Source: Pseudomonas sp. PB101
GTDB lineage: Bacteria > Pseudomonadota > Gammaproteobacteria > Pseudomonadales > Pseudomonadaceae
DNA: 64,000 nt
NCBI RefSeq assembly: GCF_009764265.1
Contig: NZ_RWIR01000026.1
Span: 62,001-126,000, forward strand
Reading direction: 5' to 3'
Shown here: piece after piece, positions 43,167-53,125 of the stretch
Layout of the letters: every line of letters begins with the position of its first letter
Position numbering within the stretch: position 1 is the stretch's first letter
Program-made: the position numbers and the translations under genes
The notes under the pieces: generated by a model
Database searches by the model: none
Seen by the model: the letters and a program-made list of their open reading frames with translations, nothing else
What the model was told of the DNA's origin: nothing

Positions 43167-44258
43167 TCAAGCCTGGAGCAGGAAGCTTTGCTGCACCGGC
43201 CAGCTCAGCCACACCGGCGCGCCGCCGGGCATCGAGGCGCCCGGGTGATTGCCCGGCACGGACAGATTGATCGGCAAGGTGTCGCCGCCGACTTTCAGGG
43301 AAAGATGCGTGCTCGAACCCTGGTAGACCTTGTCGGTGAGCTGCGCGGGCATGACGTTGTAGCCGTCCCGGGCCGGGCACTCGCTGTGCAGTTCCATGTG
43401 CTCGGGGCGCACGGCCAGCACGATCGGTGCGGCGCTCAGGGCGTTCGGGGCCTGCGCATGCAGCACGCTGGTGCCGCAACGGCCGCTGGCGGTCTGGCCG
43501 TTGCGGGTCAGGTTATCCAGCGGGAACAGGTTCATCTTGCCGAGGAATTCGGCGACGAAACGGCTCTCGGGGCGGTTGTAGATGTTTTCCGGCGTGTCGA
43601 CCTGGGTCAGCTTGCCGTGGTTGAAAATCGCGATGCGCGACGACAGCGCCAGGGCTTCGTTCTGGTCATGGGTGACGAAGACGAAACTGGTGCCGACCTG
43701 GCGGTGGATGCGTTGCAGTTCGGTTTGCAGTTGTTCGCGCAGGTTCTTGTCCAGCGCCGACAGCGGCTCGTCGAGCAACAGCAGTTCCGGCTCGAACACC
43801 AGCGCCCGGGCAATCGCCACGCGTTGCTGCTGGCCACCGGACATCTCGGATGGCTTCTTGTGCATGTGCGCGCCGAGGCCGACCACTTCAAGGATGTGCT
43901 TGACCCGACGGTTGCGTTCTTCGGCCGGGACTTTGCGGATGCGCAGCGGGTAGGCGACGTTGTCGGCGACGGTCATGTGCGGGAACAGCGCATAACCCTG
44001 GAACACCATGCCGTAGTTCCGCTTCTCGGCGGAGCGCCTGATGATGTCGACGCCTTGCTCCATCAGCTTGCCCGACGTCGGGCTGAGGAAGCCGGCCAGG
44101 ATCATCAGCAAGGTGGTCTTGCCCGAGCCGGACGGACCCAGCAGGGTCAGAAACTCGCCTTGGCGAACGTCGAGATCGACGTTATCCAGCGCCGCGAAAC
44201 GGCCGTAATACTGGCTGATACCTTGAGCGCTGAGCTGAACCGCTGAACGGCTGGACAC
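43167..44258 (-). CDS. ABC transporter ATPase, PotA-like
   Basis: The 363-residue ATPase has Walker A GPSGSGKTT (near 41-49), signature MSGGQQQRVAIA, Walker B LLLLDEPLSALD and a C-terminal TOBE domain with AVRPEHMEL. A GTG start at 44258 is preferred because AAGGGGAA lies 8 bp upstream; an ATG at 44285 gives nine more residues. It is the first gene of the importer operon. Confidence 0.9.
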   Translation of the reverse strand: MSSRSAVQLSAQGISQYYGRFAALDNVDLDVRQGEFLTLLGPSGSGKTTLLMILAGFLSPTSGKLMEQGVDIIRRSAEKRNYGMVFQGYALFPHMTVADNVAYPLRIRKVPAEERNRRVKHILEVVGLGAHMHKKPSEMSGGQQQRVAIARALVFEPELLLLDEPLSALDKNLREQLQTELQRIHRQVGTSFVFVTHDQNEALALSSRIAIFNHGKLTQVDTPENIYNRPESRFVAEFLGKMNLFPLDNLTRNGQTASGRCGTSVLHAQAPNALSAAPIVLAVRPEHMELHSECPARDGYNVMPAQLTDKVYQGSSTHLSLKVGGDTLPINLSVPGNHPGASMPGGAPVWLSWPVQQSFLLQA

Positions 44259-44426
44259 AATGAGGTTCCCCTTTTTATTGCCCATATGACGTACGAGGAC
44301 GGATGCAGATCCGAAATGGGCTTTGGGGACTCATTATTGTTAAAAATATCGCTACATCAATGGAATTATTTTGCTCGTATTGGTTAGTTTTATTACTCAA
44401 TTTTTGAAGGTGCATCGACCGCTTTT

Positions 44427-44494
44427 CTGTAGGAGCCGGCTTGCTGGCGATAGCGTTCTTCAGGCCGCCATCGCCAGCAAGCCGGCTCCTACAG
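44427..44494. repeat. Inverted REP pair (GTAGGAGCCGGC class)
   Basis: CTGTAGGAGCCGGCTTGC and its reverse complement lie 30 bp apart. The 269-bp gap between the importer and the LysR gene otherwise shows only an AT-rich stretch (about 44330-44405) that may hold the importer promoter. Confidence 0.88.
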
Positions 44495-44527
44495 ATCAGC
44501 AGTTGCCAGGGCTTATCCGACCTGTCG

Positions 44528-45433
44528 TCAGAGGGTGTCCTGCCAGGTCTGGTGGGATGACTGCAACTGCGTCTTGACCCAATTGCTGAACGCCTGGACC
44601 ACCGCGCGCTCGGCTTTTTGCGGGTCGGCCGCCAGGTAATAGCCACGGTGCAGATCGATGGTGATGTCGAACGGCCGCACCAGCAGACCCTTGGACAAGG
44701 CATCGCCGCTGATCAGGTTGTCGCCGATGGCGATGCCCTGGCCGGCAATGCAGGCGGACTGTGCGCAGTGCGCATCGGAGAAGAGGATGCCGCTCACCGC
44801 GTTGACCCCCGAGGCGCCCGCGGTGGTCAGCCACACGCGCCAGTCCGAGTAGTCGGTCATGTGCAGCAACGGGTAGTTGCTCAGTTCCTGCGGGGTTTTC
44901 AGGCCGCCCAGGGCGTTGATCAGGCGCGGGCTGCACACCGGGAAGAAACGCAACGCCACGATCTCTTCAACGATCACCTCCGGCCAGTCGCCGATCCCGT
45001 AGGCGATGAACAGGTCGGCGGCCGGATTGTTCACGTCATCCGGGGTACGGGGCGAAATGAGCTGGAGTTGCACCTGCGGGTATTGGCGTAGAAACGCCCC
45101 GATGTGGTGGCACAGCCAATAGGTGGCGAAGCCCGGAGCGCAACTGACGCACAACCGCCCGGAAATCTCCTGATCGTCGATCAACTGCCCGGCGTCGAGC
45201 AGGTTCAACAGAATCCCGTGGACTTCCCGCGCATAACGTTCGCCCTGATACGTCAGGCCGATGCCTCGGCCAATCCGCTCGGTCAGGGCAAAGCCGACGC
45301 ACTCCTCGAGCTTGCTGATCTGGTGGCTGATGGCGCTGCGGGTCAGGTTCAGTTCACGGGCCGCGACCGACACGCTGCCTGTGCGGGCAACCGCATCCAG
45401 CGCGCGAAGGGCTGTCATCGAAGGAAAGCGCAT
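44528..45433 (-). CDS. LysR family regulator (GcvA-like)
   Basis: The 301-residue protein has the N-terminal HTH (TALRALDAVARTGSVSVAARELNLTRSAISHQISKLE) and a type 2 periplasmic-binding-fold effector domain. It is divergent from the ThDP enzyme gene (152 bp) and upstream of the importer operon, so it probably controls both. The inducer is unknown. Confidence 0.88.
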   Translation of the reverse strand: MRFPSMTALRALDAVARTGSVSVAARELNLTRSAISHQISKLEECVGFALTERIGRGIGLTYQGERYAREVHGILLNLLDAGQLIDDQEISGRLCVSCAPGFATYWLCHHIGAFLRQYPQVQLQLISPRTPDDVNNPAADLFIAYGIGDWPEVIVEEIVALRFFPVCSPRLINALGGLKTPQELSNYPLLHMTDYSDWRVWLTTAGASGVNAVSGILFSDAHCAQSACIAGQGIAIGDNLISGDALSKGLLVRPFDITIDLHRGYYLAADPQKAERAVVQAFSNWVKTQLQSSHQTWQDTL

Positions 45434-45585
45434 AAATCCATCCCGTTGTTTGTTTTGAATGGCTCGTATGGTGATGTAGATCGAACAGTTAGGCCAAAAA
45501 AAATCGATTGTTGTATCGGTTGATTCAACAATACTAGCCCCATTCGTCGTTGGGCCGATGCGGCCCCTTTTCCGAGAGGTGCTGC

Positions 45586-47190
45586 ATGACCCGTTGTGCC
45601 GAGGCGCTCGTTCAGTTGCTGGAAGGTTATGGTGTTGAAACCGTCTTCGGCATTCCCGGCGTGCACACCGTCGAGTTGTACCGTGGCCTGCACGGCAGTC
45701 GCCTGAAGCACATCAGCCCGCGCCACGAGCAGGGCGCCGGGTTCATGGCCGACGGTTATGCCCGCGCCAGCGGCAAGCCCGGGGTGTGCTTCATCATTAC
45801 CGGCCCGGGCATGACCAACATCATCACCGCCATGGGCCAGGCCTATGCCGACTCGGTGCCGATGCTGGTGATCTCCACCTGCAACCGTCGCGAACACCTG
45901 CGCCTGGGCCATGGCCACCTGCATGAACTGCCGGATCAGCGCGCACTGGTCGCCGGGGTCTGCGCTTTCAGTCATACCTTGCAGCACCCGGCGCAATTGC
46001 CGGAAGTATTGGCGCGGGCTTTTGCCTTGTTTGGCTGCACGCGGCCGCGGCCGGTGCACATCGAGATTCCGCTGGATGTACTGGAGATGTCTGCCGACGG
46101 CCTGGACCTGCGTCCGCGTGCGTTGCCTGCCGCGCCAGCCCCTGCGCCAGAAAACATTGATGCAGCGGTTGCGCTGATCAGCAACGCGCAGCGTCCATTG
46201 ATTCTCGCCGGTGGTGGCGCGCGCCGGGCGGCCGAAACCCTGAGCGCACTTGTCGAGCGCTTGCAGGCTCCCGTGGCGCTGACCACCAATGCCCGCGGTT
46301 TGCTGGCCCCGGAACATCCGTTGTTGCTCGACGGCGTGCAGTCGTCGGCTCACGGTCGCGAACTGATCGCCGAAGCTGATGTGGTGCTGGCGGTCGGCAC
46401 CGAACTGGGTGAAACCGACTACGACTTTTTCGGCCTCGGCCCGTTGGCGTTCAAGGCGCCGTTGATTCGCCTGGACATCGATCCGCTGCAAATCCTCGGC
46501 GTACAAGCGGCCACGGTCGGTTTGCTGGGTGATGCCGAACAGGGCTTGCTCGCGCTGTTGGAACGCCTGCCGCAACGCCAGGCTGATTCGGCCTGGGCAG
46601 GTGAGCGGGTGAGCCGGGTCAACGCCATCGAACGTGCTGGCTGGAGCGCGAAACAGGGCCGTATGCAAGCCTTGCTCGATACCGTCCGTGACCACCTGCC
46701 GCAGCCACTGATCGTCGGCGACTCGACTCAACCGGTGTATCAGGGCGCTCTCGGCTACCGCGCGCCAACCCCCAACAGCTGGTTCAACGCCGGCAGCGGC
46801 TACGGCACCCTCGGCTACGGGTTGCCCGCCGCCATCGGCGCCAAGCTCGCCCAACCATCGCGCCCGGTGGTGGCATTGGTCGGTGACGGTGGCTTGCAGT
46901 TTTCCAGCGCCGAACTGATCGCCGCCAAAGAGGCCGGTGTCGGCGTGATCCTGCTGGTCTGGAACAACAGCAGCTACGCCGAAATCCGCGACTACATGAA
47001 TGCCAAAGCGGTGCCGTTGCTGGGGGTGGACATCCTCACGCCGGACTTCGCCGCGCTCGCGCAAAGCTGCCACGTCAGCCATCACCGGGCCAACAATCTG
47101 CAAGGTTTGCGCAAGCTGCTGGGGCAACTCGCCAACATCACCGAACCGGTCATGGTCGAGGTCGACGCCGCAACGTTTCTGGCCGACTAA
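45586..47190 (+). CDS. ThDP-dependent 2-oxoacid decarboxylase (AruI-like)
   Basis: The 534-residue enzyme has three ThDP-enzyme domains: the PYR domain with catalytic glutamate in SPRHEQGAGFMADGYAR (about E52), a central domain, and the PP domain with GDGGLQFSSAEL ... WNNSSY. It resembles 5-guanidino-2-oxopentanoate decarboxylase of the arginine transaminase route, and more loosely acetolactate synthase. GAGGTGCTGC precedes the ATG at 45586. Neighbouring genes are not the usual aru genes, so the substrate may differ. Confidence 0.8.
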   Translation: MTRCAEALVQLLEGYGVETVFGIPGVHTVELYRGLHGSRLKHISPRHEQGAGFMADGYARASGKPGVCFIITGPGMTNIITAMGQAYADSVPMLVISTCNRREHLRLGHGHLHELPDQRALVAGVCAFSHTLQHPAQLPEVLARAFALFGCTRPRPVHIEIPLDVLEMSADGLDLRPRALPAAPAPAPENIDAAVALISNAQRPLILAGGGARRAAETLSALVERLQAPVALTTNARGLLAPEHPLLLDGVQSSAHGRELIAEADVVLAVGTELGETDYDFFGLGPLAFKAPLIRLDIDPLQILGVQAATVGLLGDAEQGLLALLERLPQRQADSAWAGERVSRVNAIERAGWSAKQGRMQALLDTVRDHLPQPLIVGDSTQPVYQGALGYRAPTPNSWFNAGSGYGTLGYGLPAAIGAKLAQPSRPVVALVGDGGLQFSSAELIAAKEAGVGVILLVWNNSSYAEIRDYMNAKAVPLLGVDILTPDFAALAQSCHVSHHRANNLQGLRKLLGQLANITEPVMVEVDAATFLAD

Positions 47191-47271
47191 AACAACAACA
47201 ATTTTTTCAGGTCGCCGACACGCACAGCGCCCGGTGGACCTTTCAATCTCCTGAACTCAAAGGTGGCTTAC

Positions 47272-49020
47272 ATGGCTGAGTCCGATAACTTTTCCTCTAC
47301 CCATTCCGCGCAGGGGACCTACGCCGACCTGATCCTCGCCAACGGGCGTATCTACACCCAGGACCCGGCCAACCCGTGGGCCGAGGCCGTGGCGATCCGC
47401 GACGGCAAGTTGATCGGTGTTGCCAGCCTCGGCCAGATCGAAATGTTCAAGGGCCCGAACACCCGCGTGCATGACCTGCAAGGCGCGTTCTGCATGCCGG
47501 GCCTGCACGACATGCACACTCACCCCGACCTCGCGCTGGCGCCGCGCTATGCCGATGACCTCGACGTCGGCATCGAAGACCCGACCCCGCAACAGTTGCG
47601 CGAAAGCATTCTTGCCTACGCCGACAGCCATCCCGGCGATGGCTGGATCTACGGTCAATACTGGGTGCGCTACACCTTCCGCGAAGCCGGCCTGACCCCG
47701 GGCCGCGCCTGGCTCGACAGCGTCATGCCGGACCGTCCGGTGGCGCTGCTCGACCGCATGTGGGGCACCATGATGGTCAACTCCAAGGCCCTGGAACTGG
47801 CCGGCATCGATGGCAACACCTCTGATCCGCGCAACGGCTATTTCGAGCGTGACGAGCTGACCGGCGAACCCACCGGCCTGATGATCGACGGCGCCTACGC
47901 GATGATCCACGCCGCCATGCCGCCGACCTCGGTCAGCGTGCTGCGCCGCGCCTATCGCGATGGCGTGCATTTCCAGAGTTCGCGCGGCGTCACGGCGAGC
48001 AAGTACGTGCACGTCTGCGAACAGCGCTTGCAAGCGCTCAAGGAGCTGGACGACAGCGGCGAGCTGACCGTGCGCATCGAAGCGGCGATCAGTTGGCAGG
48101 ACGACATTTTTCCGGTGCGTCGCCGCTGGGAACTGCTGGCCGGCGAGCGTCACTACTACCGCAGCGCACGCCTGAGCGCCAACGCGGTGAAGTTCCACTT
48201 CGACGGCACCGTGGAGCCGAAGTCTTCGTACCTGCTGACCCCGTGGCCAGAGGAAAAGAGCTGGCGCGGCAAGCTCAACCTGACCCCGGAACACATCACC
48301 GACATGGTGGTGGACATGGACCGCAAGGGCATCCGCGTGATCGCCCACTGCACCGGCGACGGCGCCTCCGACGTGTTCCTCGATGCCGTGGCCGAGGCCC
48401 GTCGTCGCAACGGTTTCAGCGGCGTGCGCCACCAGTGCGCCCACAGCACCTTGCTGCACCCCGGCAACCTGCCGCGCTTCAAGGAGCTGAATGTCATCGC
48501 CGAATTCTCTCCGGCCGCCTGGTACCCGACGCCATTCGCCAGCGGTGCGCGCTCCGGTTACGGCCAGGAACGTCTCAAGCGCATCTACGATTTCAAGGGC
48601 GTGCTCGCCGCCGGCGGCACCGCAGTGATGGGCACCGACTGGCCGGTGGCGTCCATCGACCCGTGGCTGGCGCTGGAAACCATGATCACCCGGCAGAACC
48701 CGTGGAACGACGACCCGGCCTGCTTCGGCGACCCGATCAGCCTCGAACAGGCGCTGAGCGTGATCACCAGCAACGGCGCGATCGCCATGGGCCTGGAACA
48801 CAGCACCGGCAGCTTGCAGGTGGGCAAGGCAGCGGACCTGATCGTGATCGACCGTGACCTGTTCGCCGCACCTGCGCGCAACTACATCCACAAGACTCAG
48901 GTGCTGCTGACCTTCGTCGAAGGGCAACTGGTTTACGACCGCCACTCGACGCTGGAATCGCTCGGTCTCAAGGCCGTGTGGCAGGGCGAACCACCGGTGC
49001 TGGAGGGCAAGGCAGAATGA
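47272..49020 (+). CDS. Metal-dependent amidohydrolase (YtcJ-like)
   Basis: The 582-residue amidohydrolase-superfamily protein has HTH as its HxH metal motif (LHDMHTHPD, H82/H84), later His motifs (VIAHCTGDG, RHQCAHST) and the catalytic Asp in MGTDWPVAS. The family hydrolyses amide or cyclic C-N bonds. AAGGTGG lies 5 bp before the ATG at 47272. Its stop overlaps the start of a G3E GTPase, a possible metallochaperone for it. Confidence 0.85.
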   Translation: MAESDNFSSTHSAQGTYADLILANGRIYTQDPANPWAEAVAIRDGKLIGVASLGQIEMFKGPNTRVHDLQGAFCMPGLHDMHTHPDLALAPRYADDLDVGIEDPTPQQLRESILAYADSHPGDGWIYGQYWVRYTFREAGLTPGRAWLDSVMPDRPVALLDRMWGTMMVNSKALELAGIDGNTSDPRNGYFERDELTGEPTGLMIDGAYAMIHAAMPPTSVSVLRRAYRDGVHFQSSRGVTASKYVHVCEQRLQALKELDDSGELTVRIEAAISWQDDIFPVRRRWELLAGERHYYRSARLSANAVKFHFDGTVEPKSSYLLTPWPEEKSWRGKLNLTPEHITDMVVDMDRKGIRVIAHCTGDGASDVFLDAVAEARRRNGFSGVRHQCAHSTLLHPGNLPRFKELNVIAEFSPAAWYPTPFASGARSGYGQERLKRIYDFKGVLAAGGTAVMGTDWPVASIDPWLALETMITRQNPWNDDPACFGDPISLEQALSVITSNGAIAMGLEHSTGSLQVGKAADLIVIDRDLFAAPARNYIHKTQVLLTFVEGQLVYDRHSTLESLGLKAVWQGEPPVLEGKAE

Positions 49021-49961
49021 CTTCCCAACGAATCGCCGTGACCGTCGTCTCGGGTTTCCTCGGCGCCGGTAAAACCACGTTGCTCAACCGCATGGTGCGC
49101 CGTGCCGAAGGCAGCCGACTGGCGGTGATCGTCAACGATTTCGGTGAGCTGAACATCGATGCGGCCATCGTTTCCGAAGTCACCGACGCGGTGTACAGCC
49201 TGCAAAACGGCTGCATCTGCTGCACCGTGCAGGAAGACCTGTTGGCGCAGCTCGGCAGCCTGGCCCAGTTGCAGCCACGGCTGGAGCGCATCGTCATCGA
49301 GTGCAGCGGTGTGTCCGACCCGCAGCGCATCGTGCAGACCCTGGCCTACCCGCAACTGCGCAGCCAGATGCAACTGGACATGGTGATTACCGTGGTCGAC
49401 GCGACCCGTCATCTGCAACTCGACGGTGAGTACGCACGACTGGCGCGGGCGCAGGTGGCGGCCGCCGACTTGCTGCTGTTGAACAAGATCGATCTGGTTG
49501 ATGAATCGCAGTTGCAGGCGTTGCGCGAGGCGTTGGGCCTGCGGACGCGAGTGCATGAAAGCGTGCAGGCGCAATTGCCGGATGCGCTGTGGCTCGACAC
49601 CGATCTGGAGCTTGAGCCGCGCACAGTGAAACCGCTGACGCGGGTGTCCGACGGCGATCACGGCGAGATGTTCAGCAGTTGGCTGTGGCAGAGCGACAAG
49701 CCCCTCGATGCTGATGGCTTGCGCGCCTGGTTGCAGGCATTGCCCAGCGATGTGTTCCGGGTCAAAGGGCTGGTCAGGCTGGCGCAAGGCAACAAGGCGC
49801 ACTGGCTGCAACACGTCGGCACACGCAGTCAGTTTTTGCCGGCGACAGATGAAGCCGGCGCCGGGAGCACTCGGCTGGTGTTCATCGCCCGTCGTGGCTT
49901 CGACGGCTGGGACGCATTGGGGGAGGGACTTGAGGCCTGTACGCTGAAGGAGACCGCATGA
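49017..49961 (+). CDS. G3E family GTPase (CobW/COG0523 metallochaperone)
   Basis: The 314-residue protein has Walker A GFLGAGKTT (13-21), the metal-binding GCICC motif (C66, C68, C69), NKID base-recognition motif and a CobW C-terminal domain. COG0523 proteins deliver metal, usually zinc, to client enzymes. It overlaps both neighbours by 4 bp (ATGA). The amidohydrolase or the class II aldolase are candidate clients. Confidence 0.88.
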   Translation: MTSQRIAVTVVSGFLGAGKTTLLNRMVRRAEGSRLAVIVNDFGELNIDAAIVSEVTDAVYSLQNGCICCTVQEDLLAQLGSLAQLQPRLERIVIECSGVSDPQRIVQTLAYPQLRSQMQLDMVITVVDATRHLQLDGEYARLARAQVAAADLLLLNKIDLVDESQLQALREALGLRTRVHESVQAQLPDALWLDTDLELEPRTVKPLTRVSDGDHGEMFSSWLWQSDKPLDADGLRAWLQALPSDVFRVKGLVRLAQGNKAHWLQHVGTRSQFLPATDEAGAGSTRLVFIARRGFDGWDALGEGLEACTLKETA

Positions 49962-50713
49962 GCCCGACAGAACAACGCTTGCGTGAAGAACTGGCCGCCT
50001 GTTATCGACTGGTGGCGCACTTTCGCATGACCGACCTGATCTTCACCCACATCTCGGTGCGCATTCCCGGGCCGGAGCATCACTTCCTGATCAACCCTTA
50101 TGGGCTGATGTTTGATGAGATCACCGCGTCGAACCTGGTGAAAATCGACCTCGATGGCCATGCCGTGGAGCCATCGCCGTACCCGGTCAACCCGGCCGGA
50201 TTCGTGATCCACAGCGCCATCCACGGCGCCCGCGAAGATGCGCAATGCGTGCTGCACACCCACACCAGGTCCGGGTGCGCGGTGGCGGCGTTGCAGTGCG
50301 GGTTGTTGCCGGTGAACCAGATTTCCATGGAGTTCCATGGCCGCGTCGCTTACCACGACTACGAAGGCGTGGCGCTGGATTTGAGCGAGCAACAACGCCT
50401 GGTGGCGGACCTGGGCGACAAGTCGGTACTGATGCTGCGCAACCATGGTTTGCTGACCGTCGGCGAAACGGTGGGGCAGGCGTTCATGCGCATGTACTAC
50501 CTGGAAAAGGCCTGTGAGATCCAGTTGGCGGCCATGGCGGCGGGAGAGGTCGTGCTGCCCTCGGTCGAGGTGTGTGAACACACCGAGCGCCAGTTCAACG
50601 ACCCGGGGCGGCCGCTGGAAGAGGGGGAACTGGCTGATCCGGATGCGATGCAATTGGCCTGGGCTGCATTGATGCGACTGCTGGAGCGAGTGGCGCCGGG
50701 GTATCGGGACTGA
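49958..50713 (+). CDS. Class II aldolase/adducin family protein
   Basis: The 251-residue protein belongs to the zinc-dependent class II aldolase/adducin fold, with the zinc histidines in CVLHTHTRSG and MLRNHGLLTVG. Members are sugar-phosphate aldolases, dehydratases or decarboxylases. It ends the operon. The substrate cannot be read from sequence. Confidence 0.87.
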   Translation: MSPTEQRLREELAACYRLVAHFRMTDLIFTHISVRIPGPEHHFLINPYGLMFDEITASNLVKIDLDGHAVEPSPYPVNPAGFVIHSAIHGAREDAQCVLHTHTRSGCAVAALQCGLLPVNQISMEFHGRVAYHDYEGVALDLSEQQRLVADLGDKSVLMLRNHGLLTVGETVGQAFMRMYYLEKACEIQLAAMAAGEVVLPSVEVCEHTERQFNDPGRPLEEGELADPDAMQLAWAALMRLLERVAPGYRD

Positions 50714-50742
50714 TCCAGGCTCTCGGTTGTCTGGGCTGGCCT

Positions 50743-50835
50743 CATCGCTGGCAAGCCAGCTCCTACAGGGGTTGTGGGTGTACGCAAATCCCGCGAACAA
50801 CCGGGATCCTGTGGGAGCGTGGCTTGCCCGCGATG
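50743..50835. repeat. REP units of two classes in tandem
   Basis: CATCGCTGGCAAGCCAGCTCCTACAGG is followed about 40 bp later by TCCTGTGGGAGCGTGGCTTGCCCGCGA. The two units belong to different REP variants, between the convergent aldolase and kinase genes. Confidence 0.78.
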
Positions 50836-50851
50836 CAGGCGCCTCGGTCCG

Positions 50852-52372
50852 TCAGGCCTGCCGCGGTGTATTGAGGTTCATCGACCGCTCAGCCAACGCT
50901 GTCGCTGTCTCCTCATCGATCGGCAACGAAAACCTGAATGTCGCCCCACGCCCCGGCACATCGATCAACTGAATCTCGCGCCCATGCAATTGCAGGATGC
51001 GATGCACTATCCGCAGCCCCAACCCGCCATCACGCCGTGCGCCGCCGATATTGAACGGGCGCAGAAACAACCCTTCGCGCAGTTCCGGGGCAATCCCCGG
51101 CCCGGTGTCGCTGACCGTGACTTCGATGAATGCCCCCTGCGGGCGCAGGCCCAGTTCGACTTCGCCACCGGCCGGGGTATGGCGCAGGGCGTTGTCGAAC
51201 AGGTTGGTCAGAACCCGCTCGATCAACCCCAGATCCGCGCAGGCGGCGGAGGCATTCGGCGCGAACGTGGCCTTGAGTTCGACCTTGCGTGCTTCAGCGG
51301 TGAGTTCGAATTTCTGGAAGATGTCCTGGGCGAGGTCGGTCAGGGAAAAACGCTCCAGCACCGGTTGCACGAAACCGTGCTCCAGCCGCACCAGCTCCAG
51401 CAGCGACTGCGCCAGACCACCCACTTTGCGACTCTGGTCCAGGGCGATGCCCAGATAGCGACGGCGGTCGGCGGGGGACAGCGTGGCGTCCTTGAGCGAC
51501 AGGGTTTCCAGATAGCCATGCAAGGAGGCCAGCGGCGTGCGCAAGTCGTGGGAGATGTTCGCCACCAGTTCGCGGCGCTCCTGATCCTGGCGGGTCAATG
51601 AGCGCCATTGCTCGCCCAGGCGTGCCTGCATCTGCCGGAACGTGGCGTCGAGGATGGCGATCTCATCGTGGCTGGCGGTTTTCTCCACCGCGACGGGCAG
51701 GGCCGGGGTAACCGGAACGCCGTCGATGTCGAACTGGCTGACGGTGTCGGTGAGGCGCCGCAACGGCCGGGTGATCAGGGCAAACGCGGTGAGACCGGCA
51801 ATCAGGCACAGCAACGCCACCAGCCCGATGGACAGCAGGGCGGTGTTGAGCGCCGCGCTGGTCGCGCCACGTTCGGCCAGGCGATCGTGATCCTCACCGA
51901 GCAGCACCACGTAGAGATAACCGGCCGGCTTGCCATCAACCTTCAGCGGTGCCGCGCTGAATACCTTGCGCGCATCGACGCTGCGCGGATCGTCGCCGAG
52001 AATCGGCAGGGCATCGCCGCGCAACAGGCGCTGGATCGGCGCCAGGTCGACCTGCTCGCGACGAATCCGGCCCTCGGGCGCGGCGCTGCCGACAATCTTG
52101 CCCTGGGAGTCGAGCAGGTACACCTCGACGCTCGGGTTGACCTGCATCAGCTTGCTGAACAGGTCGCGTACGGCGTTAGGCATCAGGCCCTGGGTGTCCA
52201 TCAGCACCGTGTCACTGGCGATGTGCTGCGCCAGGTCGCGGGACAAGCCTTGCACCACTTCCTGCTCGTGCATCTGGTTGGCGCGCACCTGCATCCACGC
52301 CGAGGTGCCGCAGCACACCAGCAGCAGCACGGCGAACACCAGGGACAGGCGTTGCGTCAGGGTCAGCCTCAT
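50852..52372 (-). CDS. Sensor histidine kinase
   Basis: The 506-residue kinase has an N-terminal membrane helix (about 8-28), a periplasmic sensor region (about 30-170) and a second helix (about 178-200). HAMP follows (about 200-255), then the phospho-accepting histidine in ANISHDLRTPLASLHGYLETL and an ATPase domain (N box LFDNALRHT, GPGIAPE, GGLGLRIV). It overlaps the response-regulator gene by 4 bp. The periplasmic domain is unlike those I can name. Confidence 0.9.
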   Translation of the reverse strand: MRLTLTQRLSLVFAVLLLVCCGTSAWMQVRANQMHEQEVVQGLSRDLAQHIASDTVLMDTQGLMPNAVRDLFSKLMQVNPSVEVYLLDSQGKIVGSAAPEGRIRREQVDLAPIQRLLRGDALPILGDDPRSVDARKVFSAAPLKVDGKPAGYLYVVLLGEDHDRLAERGATSAALNTALLSIGLVALLCLIAGLTAFALITRPLRRLTDTVSQFDIDGVPVTPALPVAVEKTASHDEIAILDATFRQMQARLGEQWRSLTRQDQERRELVANISHDLRTPLASLHGYLETLSLKDATLSPADRRRYLGIALDQSRKVGGLAQSLLELVRLEHGFVQPVLERFSLTDLAQDIFQKFELTAEARKVELKATFAPNASAACADLGLIERVLTNLFDNALRHTPAGGEVELGLRPQGAFIEVTVSDTGPGIAPELREGLFLRPFNIGGARRDGGLGLRIVHRILQLHGREIQLIDVPGRGATFRFSLPIDEETATALAERSMNLNTPRQA

Positions 52373-53088
52373 GGCTGCGGCTCCTCACCGGTGGCGAATT
52401 TGTAGCCGCGGCCCCAGACCGTGAGGATGCGCACCGGCTGCGCGGGATCGGTCTCGATCTTGGCGCGCAGGCGGTTGATGTGGGTGTTGACCGTGTGCTC
52501 GTAGCCTTCGTGGCTGTAGCCCCACACGGCATTGAGCAGGTCCATGCGCGAAAACACCTTGCCGGGCTGGCGGGCGAAGAAGTACAGCAAGTCGAACTCC
52601 CGGGGCGTGAGGTCCAGGCGCCGTCCGTCGAGGGCCACCTCGCGAGTGATCGGGTCGATGGCCAGGCCGTCGATGAGCAGGCTGCCGGCGTCCATCTTCA
52701 GGTTGCGCGCCATGGCATCGACCCGGCGCAGCAGCGCCTTGACCCGGGCCACCAGCTCAAGCATGGAAAACGGCTTGGCCAGGTAGTCGTCGGCGCCCAG
52801 CTCGAGGCCGAGAATCCGGTGCACTTCGCTGGAGCGCGCACTGGTGATGATGATCGGCGTGTAGCGCGCCATCGCCCGGGCCCGGCGGCAGATCTCCAGG
52901 CCGTCGACGCCGGGCAGCATCAGGTCGAGGACCAGTGCGTCCCAGTTGCCTTGCTGCAGCAGGCGCATGCCTTCATCGCCATCGGCGCTGTGCACCACCT
53001 CGAACTGCTCATCGCGCAGATGCAGGCAGATCAGGTCGGCGATGTGCTGGTCGTCCTCGACCACGAGGACGCGTTTGGTCTGTTCCAT
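52369..53088 (-). CDS. OmpR/PhoB family response regulator
   Basis: The 239-residue protein has a receiver domain (about 5-115; VVEDDQ, LVLDLMLPG, ITSARS) and a winged-helix effector (about 140-235; LTPREFDLLYFFARQPGKVFSR). An ATG at 53088 is chosen; a TTG 3 codons earlier is possible. It is divergent from msrB/msrA (274 bp, with a REP pair between), so it may control those repair genes. Confidence 0.9.
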   Translation of the reverse strand: MEQTKRVLVVEDDQHIADLICLHLRDEQFEVVHSADGDEGMRLLQQGNWDALVLDLMLPGVDGLEICRRARAMARYTPIIITSARSSEVHRILGLELGADDYLAKPFSMLELVARVKALLRRVDAMARNLKMDAGSLLIDGLAIDPITREVALDGRRLDLTPREFDLLYFFARQPGKVFSRMDLLNAVWGYSHEGYEHTVNTHINRLRAKIETDPAQPVRILTVWGRGYKFATGEEPQP

Positions 53089-53125
53089 CCAGGTCAATCC
53101 TTCGGCGCATTGTGCGTAATGCCCC

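Noticed and set aside
45415..47127. 570-codon open frame antisense to the ThDP decarboxylase
   Set aside because: The frame is kept open by high GC at third positions. The translation is His/Gln/Arg-rich without domains, while the other strand has a full ThDP enzyme.
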